A model generated the notes under the pieces. That model saw only the letters and a program-made list of their open reading frames with translations. It had not been told where the DNA came from and did not search any database. Both the position numbers and the translations under genes were made by a program. A DNA stretch of 64,000 nt from NCBI GenBank assembly GCA_934486895.1, contig CAKSQZ010000003.1, positions 1 through 64,000 of the forward strand. Reading direction: 5' to 3'. Position 1 is the stretch's first letter; each line of letters opens with the position of its first letter. Positions 15,954 through 24,682 of this stretch are shown one piece after another. The DNA comes from an uncultured Eubacteriales bacterium. GTDB lineage: Bacteria; Bacillota; Clostridia; Oscillospirales; Acutalibacteraceae.

Positions 15954-16739
15954 TTGGCTAAAATTTTGAGCATTGCCTCGGGAAGCAAGGGCAACTGCAC
16001 ATATATCGGAGCGGATTCGGGTGCTGTCATGATAGACGCAGGCGTGTCTGCCGCGCGTATCGCGAAAACGCTCGATGAACATTCGCTCGATCCTGCCGGT
16101 ATCCGTGCGATCTTTGTGACGCATGAGCATATCGATCACATCAAGGGTGTCAAGACGTTCGCTTCGCGCTATTCGATACCCGTGTACATGACCGAAGGCA
16201 CACGTGCCGCCTGCATGAAAAACGGATTTTTCAACAGCAAAGTCGATATTCACACTGTCGGAAAATGTGATATTGTCGGCGATTTTGCCGTTACTTCGTT
16301 TCACACAATGCACGACAGCAAAGAAAGCTGCGGATATGTCATTGAAACTCCGCGAGAAAAGCTCGCTGTCTGCACCGACCTCGGCGTTGTCACCGATGAT
16401 GTGCATAACGCACTTTGCGGCTGCCGCGCGGTAGTTATCGAGAGCAACCATGATATAAATATGCTCAGCAGAAATCCGAACTACCCTATGCCGCTCAAGC
16501 GGAGAATTATGTCGGATAAAGGGCATTTATCGAACAACGAATGTGCAGATGAGATCTATAATCTCATTCAAAGCGGAAGCGTGCATTTTATTCTCGCGCA
16601 TTTAAGCGAGCAGAACAACACGCCGACTATTGCGGCAGGCACTGTTCGCACGAGAATGCTGATAGAAGGTCTGCGCGAAAACAGGGATTACACACTGAAT
16701 GTTTCTTCGCCGAACTCAAACGGCGTTGTTATTGTTTGA
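15954..16739 (+). CDS. walJ: MBL-fold hydrolase, WalJ/YycJ family
   Basis: 261 residues starting at TTG 15954, with aaaggag upstream. The metallo-beta-lactamase motif THEHIDHI is near 60-67; further metal ligands are at MHDS and ESNHD. The homologue in Bacillus (WalJ) is a nuclease-like protein tied to cell-wall signalling and DNA processing. Here it lies between comM and rlmH rather than with walRK. Confidence 0.88.
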   Translation: MAKILSIASGSKGNCTYIGADSGAVMIDAGVSAARIAKTLDEHSLDPAGIRAIFVTHEHIDHIKGVKTFASRYSIPVYMTEGTRAACMKNGFFNSKVDIHTVGKCDIVGDFAVTSFHTMHDSKESCGYVIETPREKLAVCTDLGVVTDDVHNALCGCRAVVIESNHDINMLSRNPNYPMPLKRRIMSDKGHLSNNECADEIYNLIQSGSVHFILAHLSEQNNTPTIAAGTVRTRMLIEGLRENRDYTLNVSSPNSNGVVIV

Positions 16740-16741
16740 TC

Positions 16742-17212
16742 ATGCTGAAAATTAAAGTTATTTGTATCGGAACACTGAAAGAAAAATATTGGCGCGACGC
16801 TTGCCTTGAATACGCAAAGCGGCTCGGCGCATTCTGTAAATTTGAGATAATCGAACTGGCGGAGAGCCGTGTTCCCGAAAGGCCGTCCGAAAAGGAGATA
16901 GCCGCAGCGCTCTCAAAAGAGGCGGCGCTTATTCTGAAAAATTTATCGGGCGCTGTCTACACTCTTTGCATTGAGGGAAAGCCGATGTCGTCCGAAAAGC
17001 TTGCGGAGTGCATTGAACGCGACTCGATGACGGCGAGCGAGCTTTGCTTTGTCATAGGCAGCTCGCACGGACTTTCAAACGAAGTGAAATCGGCCGGAAA
17101 GCGTATTTCAATGTCGGAGATGACATTCCCTCATCAGCTTGCGAGAGTTATGCTCTGCGAGCAGATATACAGGGCGATGAGTATTATAAACGGCGGAAAA
17201 TATCACAAATAA
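16742..17212 (+). CDS. rlmH: 23S rRNA (pseudouridine1915-N3)-methyltransferase RlmH
   Basis: 156 residues, normal SPOUT methyltransferase length. FVIGSSHGLSNEVK near 102-115 binds SAM. The C-terminal knot MSEMTFPHQLARVMLCEQIYRA is characteristic, and the protein ends GGKYHK with the usual basic tail. I chose the ATG at 16742 over the TTG at 16736. The gene is followed by a strong terminator. Confidence 0.95.
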   Translation: MLKIKVICIGTLKEKYWRDACLEYAKRLGAFCKFEIIELAESRVPERPSEKEIAAALSKEAALILKNLSGAVYTLCIEGKPMSSEKLAECIERDSMTASELCFVIGSSHGLSNEVKSAGKRISMSEMTFPHQLARVMLCEQIYRAMSIINGGKYHK

Positions 17213-17216
17213 ACTC

Positions 17217-17256
17217 AAAAACAGCGAAAGCCTTGCGGCATTTTCGCTGTTTTTTA
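17217..17256 (+). terminator. Intrinsic terminator after rlmH
   Basis: acagcgaaa (17221-17229) pairs with tttcgctgt (17242-17250), followed by six T. It ends the long plus-strand run. Confidence 0.85.
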
Positions 17257-17371
17257 TATATATGATCTTAGTACACTCAGCAGCAGATATCGCCTCGATT
17301 TTAAAAGTGTGCAAAGGCTCGCAAAAAATCGAAAAACTTTTGTTATTTCGGCTGAAATTGCGGTTTTTCTC

Positions 17372-17400
17372 TTGCATTTTCACACCCGAATGATTATAAT
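17372..17400 (+). promoter_or_regulatory. SigmaA promoter of the NifU-like/GGGtGRT operon
   Basis: TTGCAT (17372-17377), a 17-bp spacer and TATAAT (17395-17400), followed by a second overlapping tataat. The two genes behind it have regular, high-expression-like codon use, so this is probably a strong promoter. Confidence 0.75.
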
Positions 17401-17453
17401 TATAATTGTGGAATATTGCGAAGATATTCGAGTCACGGAAAGGAATGAAGACA

Positions 17454-18149
17454 ATGATTAACTATTCACAGGAAGTTGAACAAATGTGCGTTGTCAAAAA
17501 GGGCCCGAATCATGGTCCCGCTCCCATTCCCGAAGAGGGTCAATGGGTCAAAGCCTACGAGATAAAGGACATCTCCGGTTTCTCGCACGGTATCGGTTGG
17601 TGCGCTCCTCAGCAGGGCACTTGCAAACTGTCGCTCAATGTGAAGAACGGCATCGTTGAAGAAGCTCTTGTTGAAACAGTGGGTTGCTCGGGTATGACTC
17701 ACTCCGCAGCTATGGCTGCTGAGATCCTCCCCGGCAAAACTCTGCTTGAATGCCTTAACACCGACCTTGTTTGCGACGCTATCAATGTTGCAATGAGAGA
17801 GATCTTCTTACAATTTGTTTACGGAAGAACTCAGTCGGCTTTCTCTGAGGACGGTCTGGTCGTCGGCGCCGGTCTTGAAGACCTCGGCAAGGGACTTCGT
17901 TCGCAGGTCGGCACTATGTTCTCAACTAAGAAGAAGGGCGTTCGCTATCTTGAGATGGCTGAAGGCTATGTGACCAAGCTCGCGCTTGACGATGAGGGCG
18001 AGGTTATCGGATATCAGTTCGTTCGTCTCGGCAAAATGCTGGAGGATATCCGCCACGGCATGACTCCGAACGAGGCTTATGAGAAAAATATCGGTTCTTA
18101 CGGTCGTTTTGAGAACGCTCCGAAGTATATCGATCCGAGAGAAGAATAA
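17454..18149 (+). CDS. NifU/IscU-like iron-sulfur scaffold-type protein
   Basis: 231 residues from the ATG at 17454 (ggaaagg upstream). The middle part resembles the NifU/IscU N-terminal scaffold: CKLSLNVKNGIVEEALVETVGCSGMTHSAAMAAEILPGKTLLEC, shown here by its key words GCSGM and GKTLLEC. GWCAPQQGTC (near 48-57) adds two cysteines. The gene lies 15 bp before the GGGtGRT gene, a pairing I know from other Clostridia. A cluster-assembly role is inferred; no partner cysteine desulfurase is nearby. Confidence 0.8.
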   Translation: MINYSQEVEQMCVVKKGPNHGPAPIPEEGQWVKAYEIKDISGFSHGIGWCAPQQGTCKLSLNVKNGIVEEALVETVGCSGMTHSAAMAAEILPGKTLLECLNTDLVCDAINVAMREIFLQFVYGRTQSAFSEDGLVVGAGLEDLGKGLRSQVGTMFSTKKKGVRYLEMAEGYVTKLALDDEGEVIGYQFVRLGKMLEDIRHGMTPNEAYEKNIGSYGRFENAPKYIDPREE

Positions 18150-18164
18150 GGAGGGCGTTTTAAA

Positions 18165-19172
18165 ATGGCTAACGAAATCAAATTTGAAGGCAAAGAACGC
18201 CGCATGGCGAAGATCGAAAAATGCCTTAAGGAATACGGTCTTGACAGCCTTGAAGCTGCAAAAGAGCTTTGCGACTCCAAGGGTATTGATGTTGAAGCTA
18301 TCGTTAAAGGCGTTCAGCCGATCGCTTTTGATAACGCTGTTTGGGCATACACCCTCGGCGTTGCTGTTGCTCTGAAGAGCGGCAAGACCAATGCTTCCGA
18401 CGCTGCCGCAGCTATCGGTATCGGTCTGCAGGCATTCTGCATTCCGGGTTCGGTTGCAGAGCAGAGAAATGTCGGCCTCGGCCACGGTAATCTCGGCGCT
18501 ATGCTCCTCAACGAGAACACAAAGTGCTTCTGCTTCCTCGCAGGTCACGAGTCGTTCGCTGCCGCTGAGGGCGCTATCGGTATCGCTAAGACAGCTAACA
18601 AAGTCCGCAAAGAGCCGCTTCAGGTTATCCTTAACGGTCTCGGCAAGGACGCTGCTTTCATCATTTCGCGTATCAACGGTTTCACCTATGTGCAGACCGA
18701 TTATGATTTCAAGACCGGCGAGCTGAAGGTCGTTAAGACTAAGGCTTACTCGGACGGCGACAGAGCAAAGGTTCGCTGCTACGGTGCTAACGATGTTCTC
18801 GAGGGCGTTGCTATCATGCGCCATGAGAGCGTTGATGTTTCTATCACAGGTAACTCCACCAACCCGACAAGATTCCAGCACCTTGTTGCAGGTACTTATA
18901 AGAAGTGGGCGCTTGAGAACGGCAAGAAGTATTTCTCCGTTGCATCGGGCGGCGGCACAGGCCGTACACTTCATCCGGACAATGTTGCGGCAGGTCCTGC
19001 TTCCTACGGTCTGACCGACTCGATGGGCAGAATGCACGGCGACGCTCAGTTCGCAGGTTCGTCTTCTGTTCCGGCTCATGTTGAAATGATGGGTCTTATC
19101 GGTATGGGTAACAACCCGATGGTCGGCGCGACAGTTGCTTGCGCTGTTGCGGTTGAAGAAGCTCAGAAGTAA
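18165..19172 (+). CDS. GGGtGRT family protein, function unknown
   Basis: 335 residues. The family is named for the motif seen here, ASGGGTGRTLHPDN (near 262-275). Other conserved-looking parts are GHGNLGAMLLNENTKCFCFLAGHESFAAAEGAIGIA (key words GHGNLG and GHESFAA). No signal peptide or membrane segment, so cytoplasmic. It follows the NifU-like gene with a good ribosome-binding site (aaggaggg) and ends at a terminator. Codon use is strongly biased, as in abundant proteins. The family has no assigned reaction that I know of; the neighbour suggests an iron-sulfur link. Confidence 0.85.
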   Translation: MANEIKFEGKERRMAKIEKCLKEYGLDSLEAAKELCDSKGIDVEAIVKGVQPIAFDNAVWAYTLGVAVALKSGKTNASDAAAAIGIGLQAFCIPGSVAEQRNVGLGHGNLGAMLLNENTKCFCFLAGHESFAAAEGAIGIAKTANKVRKEPLQVILNGLGKDAAFIISRINGFTYVQTDYDFKTGELKVVKTKAYSDGDRAKVRCYGANDVLEGVAIMRHESVDVSITGNSTNPTRFQHLVAGTYKKWALENGKKYFSVASGGGTGRTLHPDNVAAGPASYGLTDSMGRMHGDAQFAGSSSVPAHVEMMGLIGMGNNPMVGATVACAVAVEEAQK

Positions 19173-19193
19173 TTTCTAACTCCTAATTTATAT

Positions 19194-19224
19194 AAAAGAG
19201 CCGTTCAAAAGAACGGCCCTTTTG
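19194..19224 (+). terminator. Intrinsic terminator after the GGGtGRT gene
   Basis: gccgttc (19200-19206) pairs with gaacggc (19211-19217) inside longer A/T arms, ending in tttt. Confidence 0.85.
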
Positions 19225-19295
19225 CTTTTGCGGTGAGCGGCAAATTTGACCTGCGGCATTAAATCAAAAAATACAACCAGTAAAGGAGCGGTTTT

Positions 19296-20147
19296 TTGAA
19301 AATTTTTGATGAGAAATTCAGCGGTGCGACAGAAGTTTTATCGGTCATGAATATGCGAAACAGCGATAAGATGACGATAGACGGCGGTGTTTCCGGCAGA
19401 GAGCTTATGCGCCGCGCGGGACAATGCATTTTTGACAGTTTCGATTGGCGCGGCGATGTTCTGATCGCCTGCGGAAGCGGCAACAATGCGGGTGACGGTT
19501 ATGTTTTGGCGGCTTTGCTGACAAAGACAAAAGCCCGTCCGCACATTCTTCTGCTTGAAGAGCGTTTCTCTGCGGACGGACGGTTTTATTTTGACGAATG
19601 TATGAAGCTCGGTGTGCCGTACAGCATTTATGACGGCGGCAAAATAAAGGCGGACATTATTGCCGACTGCATTTTCGGAACCGGATTTCACGGCAGCGCA
19701 CAAGGCAAAGCCGCCGAAATGATAAATGCGATCAACGCAAGCGGCGCGACGGTTGTGAGCATTGATATAAACAGCGGTATAAACGGCGACAGCGGCGAAG
19801 GCGATATTGCGGTGTGTTCCGATCTCACAGTGTCGATAGGCAGTTTTCAGCCGGGACATTTTATCGGGCGTGCAGGCGAGCTTATAGGAAAAGCTGTAAA
19901 CTGCGATATAGGGATCAAGCCGAAAGATCAGCCTTTTGAGCTTTACAAAGCGCCGTGCGACAAGCTGAAAAATGAGCTTTCTGCGGCGATAAGCAACGGC
20001 GAACTAAAGCTCACCGAAAACGACGATCTGCCACCGGCATCGGCGGCGGTCACTGCCGCAAAAGAGCTTAATGCACCCGTTTATCTCGAAAGCGGCGACT
20101 ATTTTATTTTGTCGGACGGCGAGAAAGTCAAATTCATTCATAAATAA
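19296..20147 (+). CDS. nnrE: YjeF_N-domain protein, NAD(P)H-hydrate epimerase-like
   Basis: 283 residues from TTG 19296 (aaaggagcgg upstream). The YjeF_N fold covers about 10-215: GSGNNAGDGYVLAALL is the nucleotide-binding loop and DCIFGTGFHG the second motif; SIDINSGINGDSG is the third. The family epimerises damaged NAD(P)H hydrate. The fused kinase half (NnrD) present in many bacteria is absent. The last 70 residues or so are not part of the domain and are unassigned. The opening SVMNMRNSDKMTID resembles other epimerases. Confidence 0.8.
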   Translation: MKIFDEKFSGATEVLSVMNMRNSDKMTIDGGVSGRELMRRAGQCIFDSFDWRGDVLIACGSGNNAGDGYVLAALLTKTKARPHILLLEERFSADGRFYFDECMKLGVPYSIYDGGKIKADIIADCIFGTGFHGSAQGKAAEMINAINASGATVVSIDINSGINGDSGEGDIAVCSDLTVSIGSFQPGHFIGRAGELIGKAVNCDIGIKPKDQPFELYKAPCDKLKNELSAAISNGELKLTENDDLPPASAAVTAAKELNAPVYLESGDYFILSDGEKVKFIHK

Positions 20148-20176
20148 AAATGCGGAAGTTTCCTTCCGCATTTTTT
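20147..20176. terminator. Bidirectional terminator between convergent genes
   Basis: aatgcggaag (20149-20158) pairs with cttccgcatt (20163-20172), with A and T runs on both sides. It serves the YjeF_N gene and the convergent zinc-ribbon gene. Confidence 0.82.
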
Positions 20177-20192
20177 CATTTAAAAGCCCGAT

Positions 20193-21713
20193 TTATTTAA
20201 CCTTAGCAGTTGTCCAGCCTGCTTTTGAAAGTTCATCGATATGAGCCTTAATTTTTGTTGAAGGCGACTCATTATCAGACGAGAACGACGAACCGACATA
20301 GTCGCTGTCGCTATCGTCATACATCATTTCATCACCGTCGAAATAGACATTTTCAAAAGCATAAGCGTAAACCGAGGAATACGAGCTGTAATTCTTGGTC
20401 ACATAGAGAACGAGCGCATTCTGAGTGACTCCGCTCTCGGTTTTGGTGAGAAGATAGACATCGCTTATAACGCTTTTTGTATCCCACGAATACTTATAAG
20501 CCTCTTTATATGTTTTTTCGATCGCAGCTATTTTCGCCTTCGCGGCCGCTTCATCGACCGGCTTGTTAGCAGCAGCCTTGTATTCAACCGATTTTTTGGT
20601 GAGGAACACCTCAGTGTCCTCAAGGCGCTCATCGGAAACGCTCAGAACGATAACTGTGCCGTCTTCAAGATCATCGATATAGGTGTAATAATCATCGTCG
20701 GTGCCCTTGACAGTAAGTGTCAGTCTGTAATTTCCGAGAGATACATTATTCTTAGAGACCTTGACATAGGCGCTGTCTTTATCGTGCTTGAAAGTGTAAC
20801 CGTCGATATCAAGCGAAAATTCGCCGACATAGCATTTGAGATCTCCGCTTACACAGCCCTTTGTTTTGATATATCCGCCTTCATTGATCTTGCCGAGCAG
20901 ATCGACATTCACAACAGGCTCAAGTTTTAAATTCTGGTTGACAAGCTCATCGGATACATTGAGATCAAAGGTTTCATCGCTGTGCTTAAACTTAACACCA
21001 AGCTCCTCTTCGAGTCTGTCGAGCATTTTAACCGATGTTTCATCGGTATCCCATTTAATGCTGACGGTCACAACGCTGTCTTTGTTCAGTCCCTCGACTG
21101 AATCGCTGCCGTCCTTATCGGCTGCCTGCTCCGAACCCTTGATGGCTGCGGTGATCTTATAATATTTGCTTATATCATTTATCGTGTAGGAAGACCCGAG
21201 CGAGTTTTTAATTGCGTCGATGAGATCATCATAGTCCATCTTGGAATAATCCACACTGTCCGACTTAATATGCTCGGCGGCGATAGCGGCCTTATCGACA
21301 TAGACAGTCGCCTTTGCATGGCCCTCATAAAGCGAGCTTTCATCGAACGAAAGGCTGATATAATCCTTAATGTCAACTTTATTAAACATCGGGACAACTA
21401 CCACAAGCGCAACAACAAGCAATACAACTGCAGCAACACCGGCAATAAGTCCGATAAGAAGTCCCTTAGGGAACGGCTTTTTTGCTTCGGGTACAGTCGC
21501 GGTCTGAACAGGTGCAGGTGTCGGTGCGGGTGCAGGCTGTTCTGCAACAGGTGCTTCTGCAACAGGCGCAGGCTGTTCTGCGGCAGGTGCTTCTGCAACA
21601 GGTGCAGGCTCAGCCGCTGGTTTCTCTTCGGCAACAGGGGTTACAGACGCTCCGCAGTATGTACAGAACTTCGCTGTATCGTCAAGTTGTGCTCCGCATT
21701 TTTCACAAAACAT
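20193..21713 (-). CDS. Zinc-ribbon membrane protein with large extracytoplasmic domain
   Basis: 506 residues. An N-terminal zinc ribbon with Cys3/Cys6/Cys17/Cys20 (FCEKCG...FCTYCG) lies in the cytoplasm. It is followed by an Ala/Pro/Glu-rich linker (28-75) with repeated VAEAPAAEQPAP-type units, one membrane helix (84-108), and about 395 residues outside. The outer part is rich in Asp, Ser, Lys and Tyr and has no catalytic motif that I can recognise. Such proteins are common in Clostridia, but their role is unknown. It has its own promoter and is convergent with the YjeF_N gene. Confidence 0.82.
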   Translation of the reverse strand: MFCEKCGAQLDDTAKFCTYCGASVTPVAEEKPAAEPAPVAEAPAAEQPAPVAEAPVAEQPAPAPTPAPVQTATVPEAKKPFPKGLLIGLIAGVAAVVLLVVALVVVVPMFNKVDIKDYISLSFDESSLYEGHAKATVYVDKAAIAAEHIKSDSVDYSKMDYDDLIDAIKNSLGSSYTINDISKYYKITAAIKGSEQAADKDGSDSVEGLNKDSVVTVSIKWDTDETSVKMLDRLEEELGVKFKHSDETFDLNVSDELVNQNLKLEPVVNVDLLGKINEGGYIKTKGCVSGDLKCYVGEFSLDIDGYTFKHDKDSAYVKVSKNNVSLGNYRLTLTVKGTDDDYYTYIDDLEDGTVIVLSVSDERLEDTEVFLTKKSVEYKAAANKPVDEAAAKAKIAAIEKTYKEAYKYSWDTKSVISDVYLLTKTESGVTQNALVLYVTKNYSSYSSVYAYAFENVYFDGDEMMYDDSDSDYVGSSFSSDNESPSTKIKAHIDELSKAGWTTAKVK

Positions 21714-21757
21714 TTATAAATCTCCTCCTAAAGTCCCCATTTGGGGGTTATATGATA

Positions 21758-21786
21758 AATATACCATATAGCCCCCGAAATTACAA
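21758..21786 (-). promoter_or_regulatory. SigmaA promoter of the zinc-ribbon gene
   Basis: Minus strand: TTGTAA (21786-21781), a 17-bp spacer and TATATT (21763-21758). The ribosome-binding site taggaggag follows before the ATG at 21713. Confidence 0.6.
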
Positions 21787-21797
21787 GTTTATTTAAC

Positions 21798-21825
21798 AAA
21801 AAACACCGCTTTTCAGCGGTGTTTT
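21798..21825 (-). terminator. Intrinsic terminator of the M23 hydrolase gene
   Basis: aacaccgc (21802-21809) pairs with gcggtgtt (21816-21823); six T follow on the minus strand. It ends the cdaR-ftsE-ftsX-M23 unit. Confidence 0.82.
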
Positions 21826-21834
21826 GATAATTAT

Positions 21835-23034
21835 TTAAAATCCTGTGGAATAAGAATAATTCATCGGGTTGGTGCTGCTGCCGTTCACTCTGACTTCAAA
21901 GTGGAGGTGAGGGCCGGTTGAATTACCTGTTGATCCGACATAACCGATGAGCTGGCCTTTAGATACGCTCTGACCGGACGACACGATGATCGAACTGCAA
22001 TGTGCGTAAAGCGTTGCATAGTGGTCGCCGTTCAGCGAGCCGTGATCGATCGAGATGCAGTTGCCGTAACCGCGGTTGCTGTAATTAACGCTGATAACAG
22101 TGCCGTCTGCCGCAGCGTAGATAGGTTTGCCGTAGGCTCCGCCGCAGGTGATGTCAACTCCGGTGTGGAAACGGTAGGACTGCTGACCGTACGAGCAGGA
22201 GATATAATACGAACTCTGGAACGGCCATGCAAAGCCCGAGCCGCTGTATTTACGATTTGAGTTTGCCTGAGCATTGTTGATCGCCGACTGGATCTTTTTA
22301 AGCTGAGCTTCCTTTTCCTCGATCTCTTCTTGCAGATCGGATTTGTCCGACTGCAGGCTGTCCTGGCTGGACGAAATACTGTCGAGTTTGGACTGAGCGT
22401 CCTTATACTGCCGATCAAGTTCTTCCTGCTTTGAAACAAGATCTGCTTTGAGCGATTTATTCTCCGCCATGCTGTCTTCGTTTTCCTTGTTGAGGCGATC
22501 GATTTCTTTAATATCCTCATTCAAGGCGTTCATCATATTCGTGTCATGCTCGGTGACGCCGCGCATAAGCTCGCTTCTCGCGAGAAAATCGCTGTAATCC
22601 TCCGCACTGAGTATAACGGCAAGCTCGCTGTACGATCCTGCGACATAGATCGCCCGCAGACGCTGTTTGAGCTGATCCTTGGTCTCATCGATATTCTTCT
22701 TTTTCTCCTCGATCTTAGCCTTGTTTTCATCGATCTTCGACTGAATAGCAGAGATACGGGAGTTATAAAGATCGATCTGATCCTGAATGCTGGCGATCTT
22801 TTCATCGAGCGCCGACTGAATGTCCTTATACTCGGATTTATCGCTCTCCAAGCTGTCGATCTTTTTATCAAGCTCTTTCTGGCGGCTTTCATACTGAGCG
22901 ATCTGATTTCTCAGCTCCGAGGCGCTGATCGCACCGACAGGCTGCTGAGACACGAGCATGAAAGCTGATGCGACAGACAGCGCAAGGACCGCACTGACTG
23001 CTTTTTTTACAAACTTAAAATGCACGGAACTCAC
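21835..23034 (-). CDS. Secreted coiled-coil M23 murein hydrolase (EnvC/PcsB-like)
   Basis: 399 residues. A signal peptide (1-36, ending near VGA) precedes a long coiled coil (about 38-255), a short linker and a LytM/M23 domain (about 285-395). Zinc ligands are visible as H290 and D294 (HTGVD) and H378 in HLHFE, with H345 and H376 as catalytic histidines. It should cleave peptidoglycan cross-links at division. The gene follows ftsX directly and overlaps its end by 20 bp if the GTG at 23034 is used; a GTG at 23025 is also possible. In other bacteria FtsEX activates just this kind of coiled-coil hydrolase. Confidence 0.92.
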   Translation of the reverse strand: MSSVHFKFVKKAVSAVLALSVASAFMLVSQQPVGAISASELRNQIAQYESRQKELDKKIDSLESDKSEYKDIQSALDEKIASIQDQIDLYNSRISAIQSKIDENKAKIEEKKKNIDETKDQLKQRLRAIYVAGSYSELAVILSAEDYSDFLARSELMRGVTEHDTNMMNALNEDIKEIDRLNKENEDSMAENKSLKADLVSKQEELDRQYKDAQSKLDSISSSQDSLQSDKSDLQEEIEEKEAQLKKIQSAINNAQANSNRKYSGSGFAWPFQSSYYISCSYGQQSYRFHTGVDITCGGAYGKPIYAAADGTVISVNYSNRGYGNCISIDHGSLNGDHYATLYAHCSSIIVSSGQSVSKGQLIGYVGSTGNSTGPHLHFEVRVNGSSTNPMNYSYSTGF

Positions 23035-23929
23035 TTCCCTCTTTACGCAAATATTTACCTATGGATATAACACTTCCGATGCAACCTGTGATAACGCCGA
23101 GACCGACGAACATCAAAAGCAGATACCAAACTACATTTGAGAACGGAATAAGCGAAGCATTCATAGCTGCGACCTTATCCTCTACGAGCGTGTATGCGCC
23201 GTAGACCGCGACTGTTGAAATAACAGCGGAGATGATACCGAGGATAATACCCTCGATAACAAACGGCGTTCGGATAAAGTGGTTTGTCGCGCCGACCGCT
23301 TTCATAATACTGATCTCAAGCTTTCTGGAATGCATGGTGATCTTGATCGTGTTTGCGATGATGACAAGCGCGGTTATGAACAAGAGCGCGATGATGAATA
23401 GCCCCGCTGTGTTGACAAGGCTGCGGATATTGACGATCTTCATCGTCAACTCTCTTGAATCGTTGACATGATCGACATGGTCGATCGCTTTTATCTGAGT
23501 GATGGTATCGTCAAACTTGGTGAGATCCTTAAACGAAACTCTCATACCAAACGGCAGCCATGAGCCTTTCTGATCGCCGTCGTCAACAAATTTGAACAAC
23601 TCTTCGTACTGAGAGCCCATGGAATCGACAAGCGACTGAACGCCCTGCGCCTGTGTTATAAACTCGGCATTAAGGACATTATCAAGACTCTGGACCTTCT
23701 GAAAAGCAGCTCTCGCCTGCTCCTCTGTTGCGTTATCATCGGTATAGACCATGACGACATTCTGAGCCTGCAAGCCGGAAAGCATTTTATCGACATTGAC
23801 CGACAAAAGCGAAGCCGCTCCGATGAGAACCATTACGGCAACCAGAACACCGATGGACGCAATGGACATCAGACGGTTGTTCCAGACATTTTTAAATCCC
23901 TCGCGGATAAGATATCGGGTGCTTCTCAT
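23015..23929 (-). CDS. ftsX: Cell-division ABC transporter permease FtsX
   Basis: 304 residues, normal length. A short cytoplasmic start (RSTRYLIREGFKNVWNNRLM) leads to the first membrane segment (about 22-45). A large outer domain (about 47-170) follows, then three further membrane segments. The SIMKAVGATNHFIRTPFVIEG block, shown by its key word KAVGATN, contacts FtsE. It passes the ATPase signal of FtsE to the M23 hydrolase outside. It lies two bases after ftsE. Confidence 0.95.
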   Translation of the reverse strand: MRSTRYLIREGFKNVWNNRLMSIASIGVLVAVMVLIGAASLLSVNVDKMLSGLQAQNVVMVYTDDNATEEQARAAFQKVQSLDNVLNAEFITQAQGVQSLVDSMGSQYEELFKFVDDGDQKGSWLPFGMRVSFKDLTKFDDTITQIKAIDHVDHVNDSRELTMKIVNIRSLVNTAGLFIIALLFITALVIIANTIKITMHSRKLEISIMKAVGATNHFIRTPFVIEGIILGIISAVISTVAVYGAYTLVEDKVAAMNASLIPFSNVVWYLLLMFVGLGVITGCIGSVISIGKYLRKEGSEFRAF

Positions 23930-23930
23930 A

Positions 23931-24644
23931 TCACATCGCCCCCTCTAAGTTATCTGCAACGACTCTGCCGTCCTCAAGCATGATGACACGGCGGTTAAAG
24001 TCGCGCACGAGCTGATGCTCATGAGTTACCATAACGACTGTTGTGCCGCGGCGGTTGATCTCGGTGAGCAATTCGACTATTTCATAGGACATATTCGGGT
24101 CGACATTGCCCGTCGGCTCGTCGGCTATGATTAGTCCGGGGTTGTTTACAAGCGCTCTCGCAAGGCCGACTCGCTGCTGTTCGCCGCCCGAAAGCTCAAG
24201 CGGATACGAACGAGCCTTTGAGCCGAGCTCGACCATTGAGAGAACCTGCGCCACTCTGCGCTTTATCTCACGGTTGGACGCGCCTACAACACGCAGCGAA
24301 AACGCCACGTTATCAAAAACATTCATTGTGGGAATAACTCTGAAATCCTGAAAAACTATTCCCATTGTTCTGCGGAAATAAGGGATCTCTCTGCGACGCA
24401 TTTTTGAAAGATCATAGCCGTTTACAAAAATATCGCCCGTGTTCGGTGTTTCCTCGCGCATTATCAGCTTGATAAATGTCGATTTGCCGGCGCCGGAACG
24501 ACCGACAACAAACACGAATTCGCCCTTATGGATCTTTATATTAACATCGTTGAGAGCGTTGAGCCCTTTTTGATACGCTTTTGTTACTCCGTTGAACTCG
24601 ATAACGGGCTGCCCCGCTTCAAGCTCTATTGCATCCCTTTTGAT
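23931..24644 (-). CDS. ftsE: Cell-division ATP-binding protein FtsE, non-canonical start
   Basis: About 237 residues. Walker A GRSGAGKST, Q-loop, signature LSGGEQQR and Walker B GLIIADEPTGNVD are intact. The first ordinary start codon in frame (GTG 24515) lies immediately before Walker A and would delete the conserved first strand VIEFNGVTKAY. The frame is open upstream to a stop at 24666-24668 with no ATG, GTG, TTG or CTG. ATC AAA AGG at 24644 (MKRDAIELE) is a likely start, with gaaagga 12 bases before it; ATA at 24632 after aaaaggg is an alternative. It lies 38 bp after the regulator gene stop, in one operon with ftsX and the hydrolase. Confidence 0.88.
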   Translation of the reverse strand: MKRDAIELEAGQPVIEFNGVTKAYQKGLNALNDVNIKIHKGEFVFVVGRSGAGKSTFIKLIMREETPNTGDIFVNGYDLSKMRRREIPYFRRTMGIVFQDFRVIPTMNVFDNVAFSLRVVGASNREIKRRVAQVLSMVELGSKARSYPLELSGGEQQRVGLARALVNNPGLIIADEPTGNVDPNMSYEIVELLTEINRRGTTVVMVTHEHQLVRDFNRRVIMLEDGRVVADNLEGAM

Positions 24645-24682
24645 AGTTGATCCCGTTCCTTTCTTTTAACACTCCGATATTA

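Noticed and set aside
17922..19079. A 385-codon minus-strand frame over the GGGtGRT gene
   Set aside because: It mirrors a gene with very regular codon use, which keeps antisense frames open. Nothing in it is recognisable.
20836..21719. Several plus-strand frames over the zinc-ribbon gene
   Set aside because: They mirror the Ala/Pro/Glu repeats and Ser/Asp-rich outer domain of the minus-strand gene and have no own signals.
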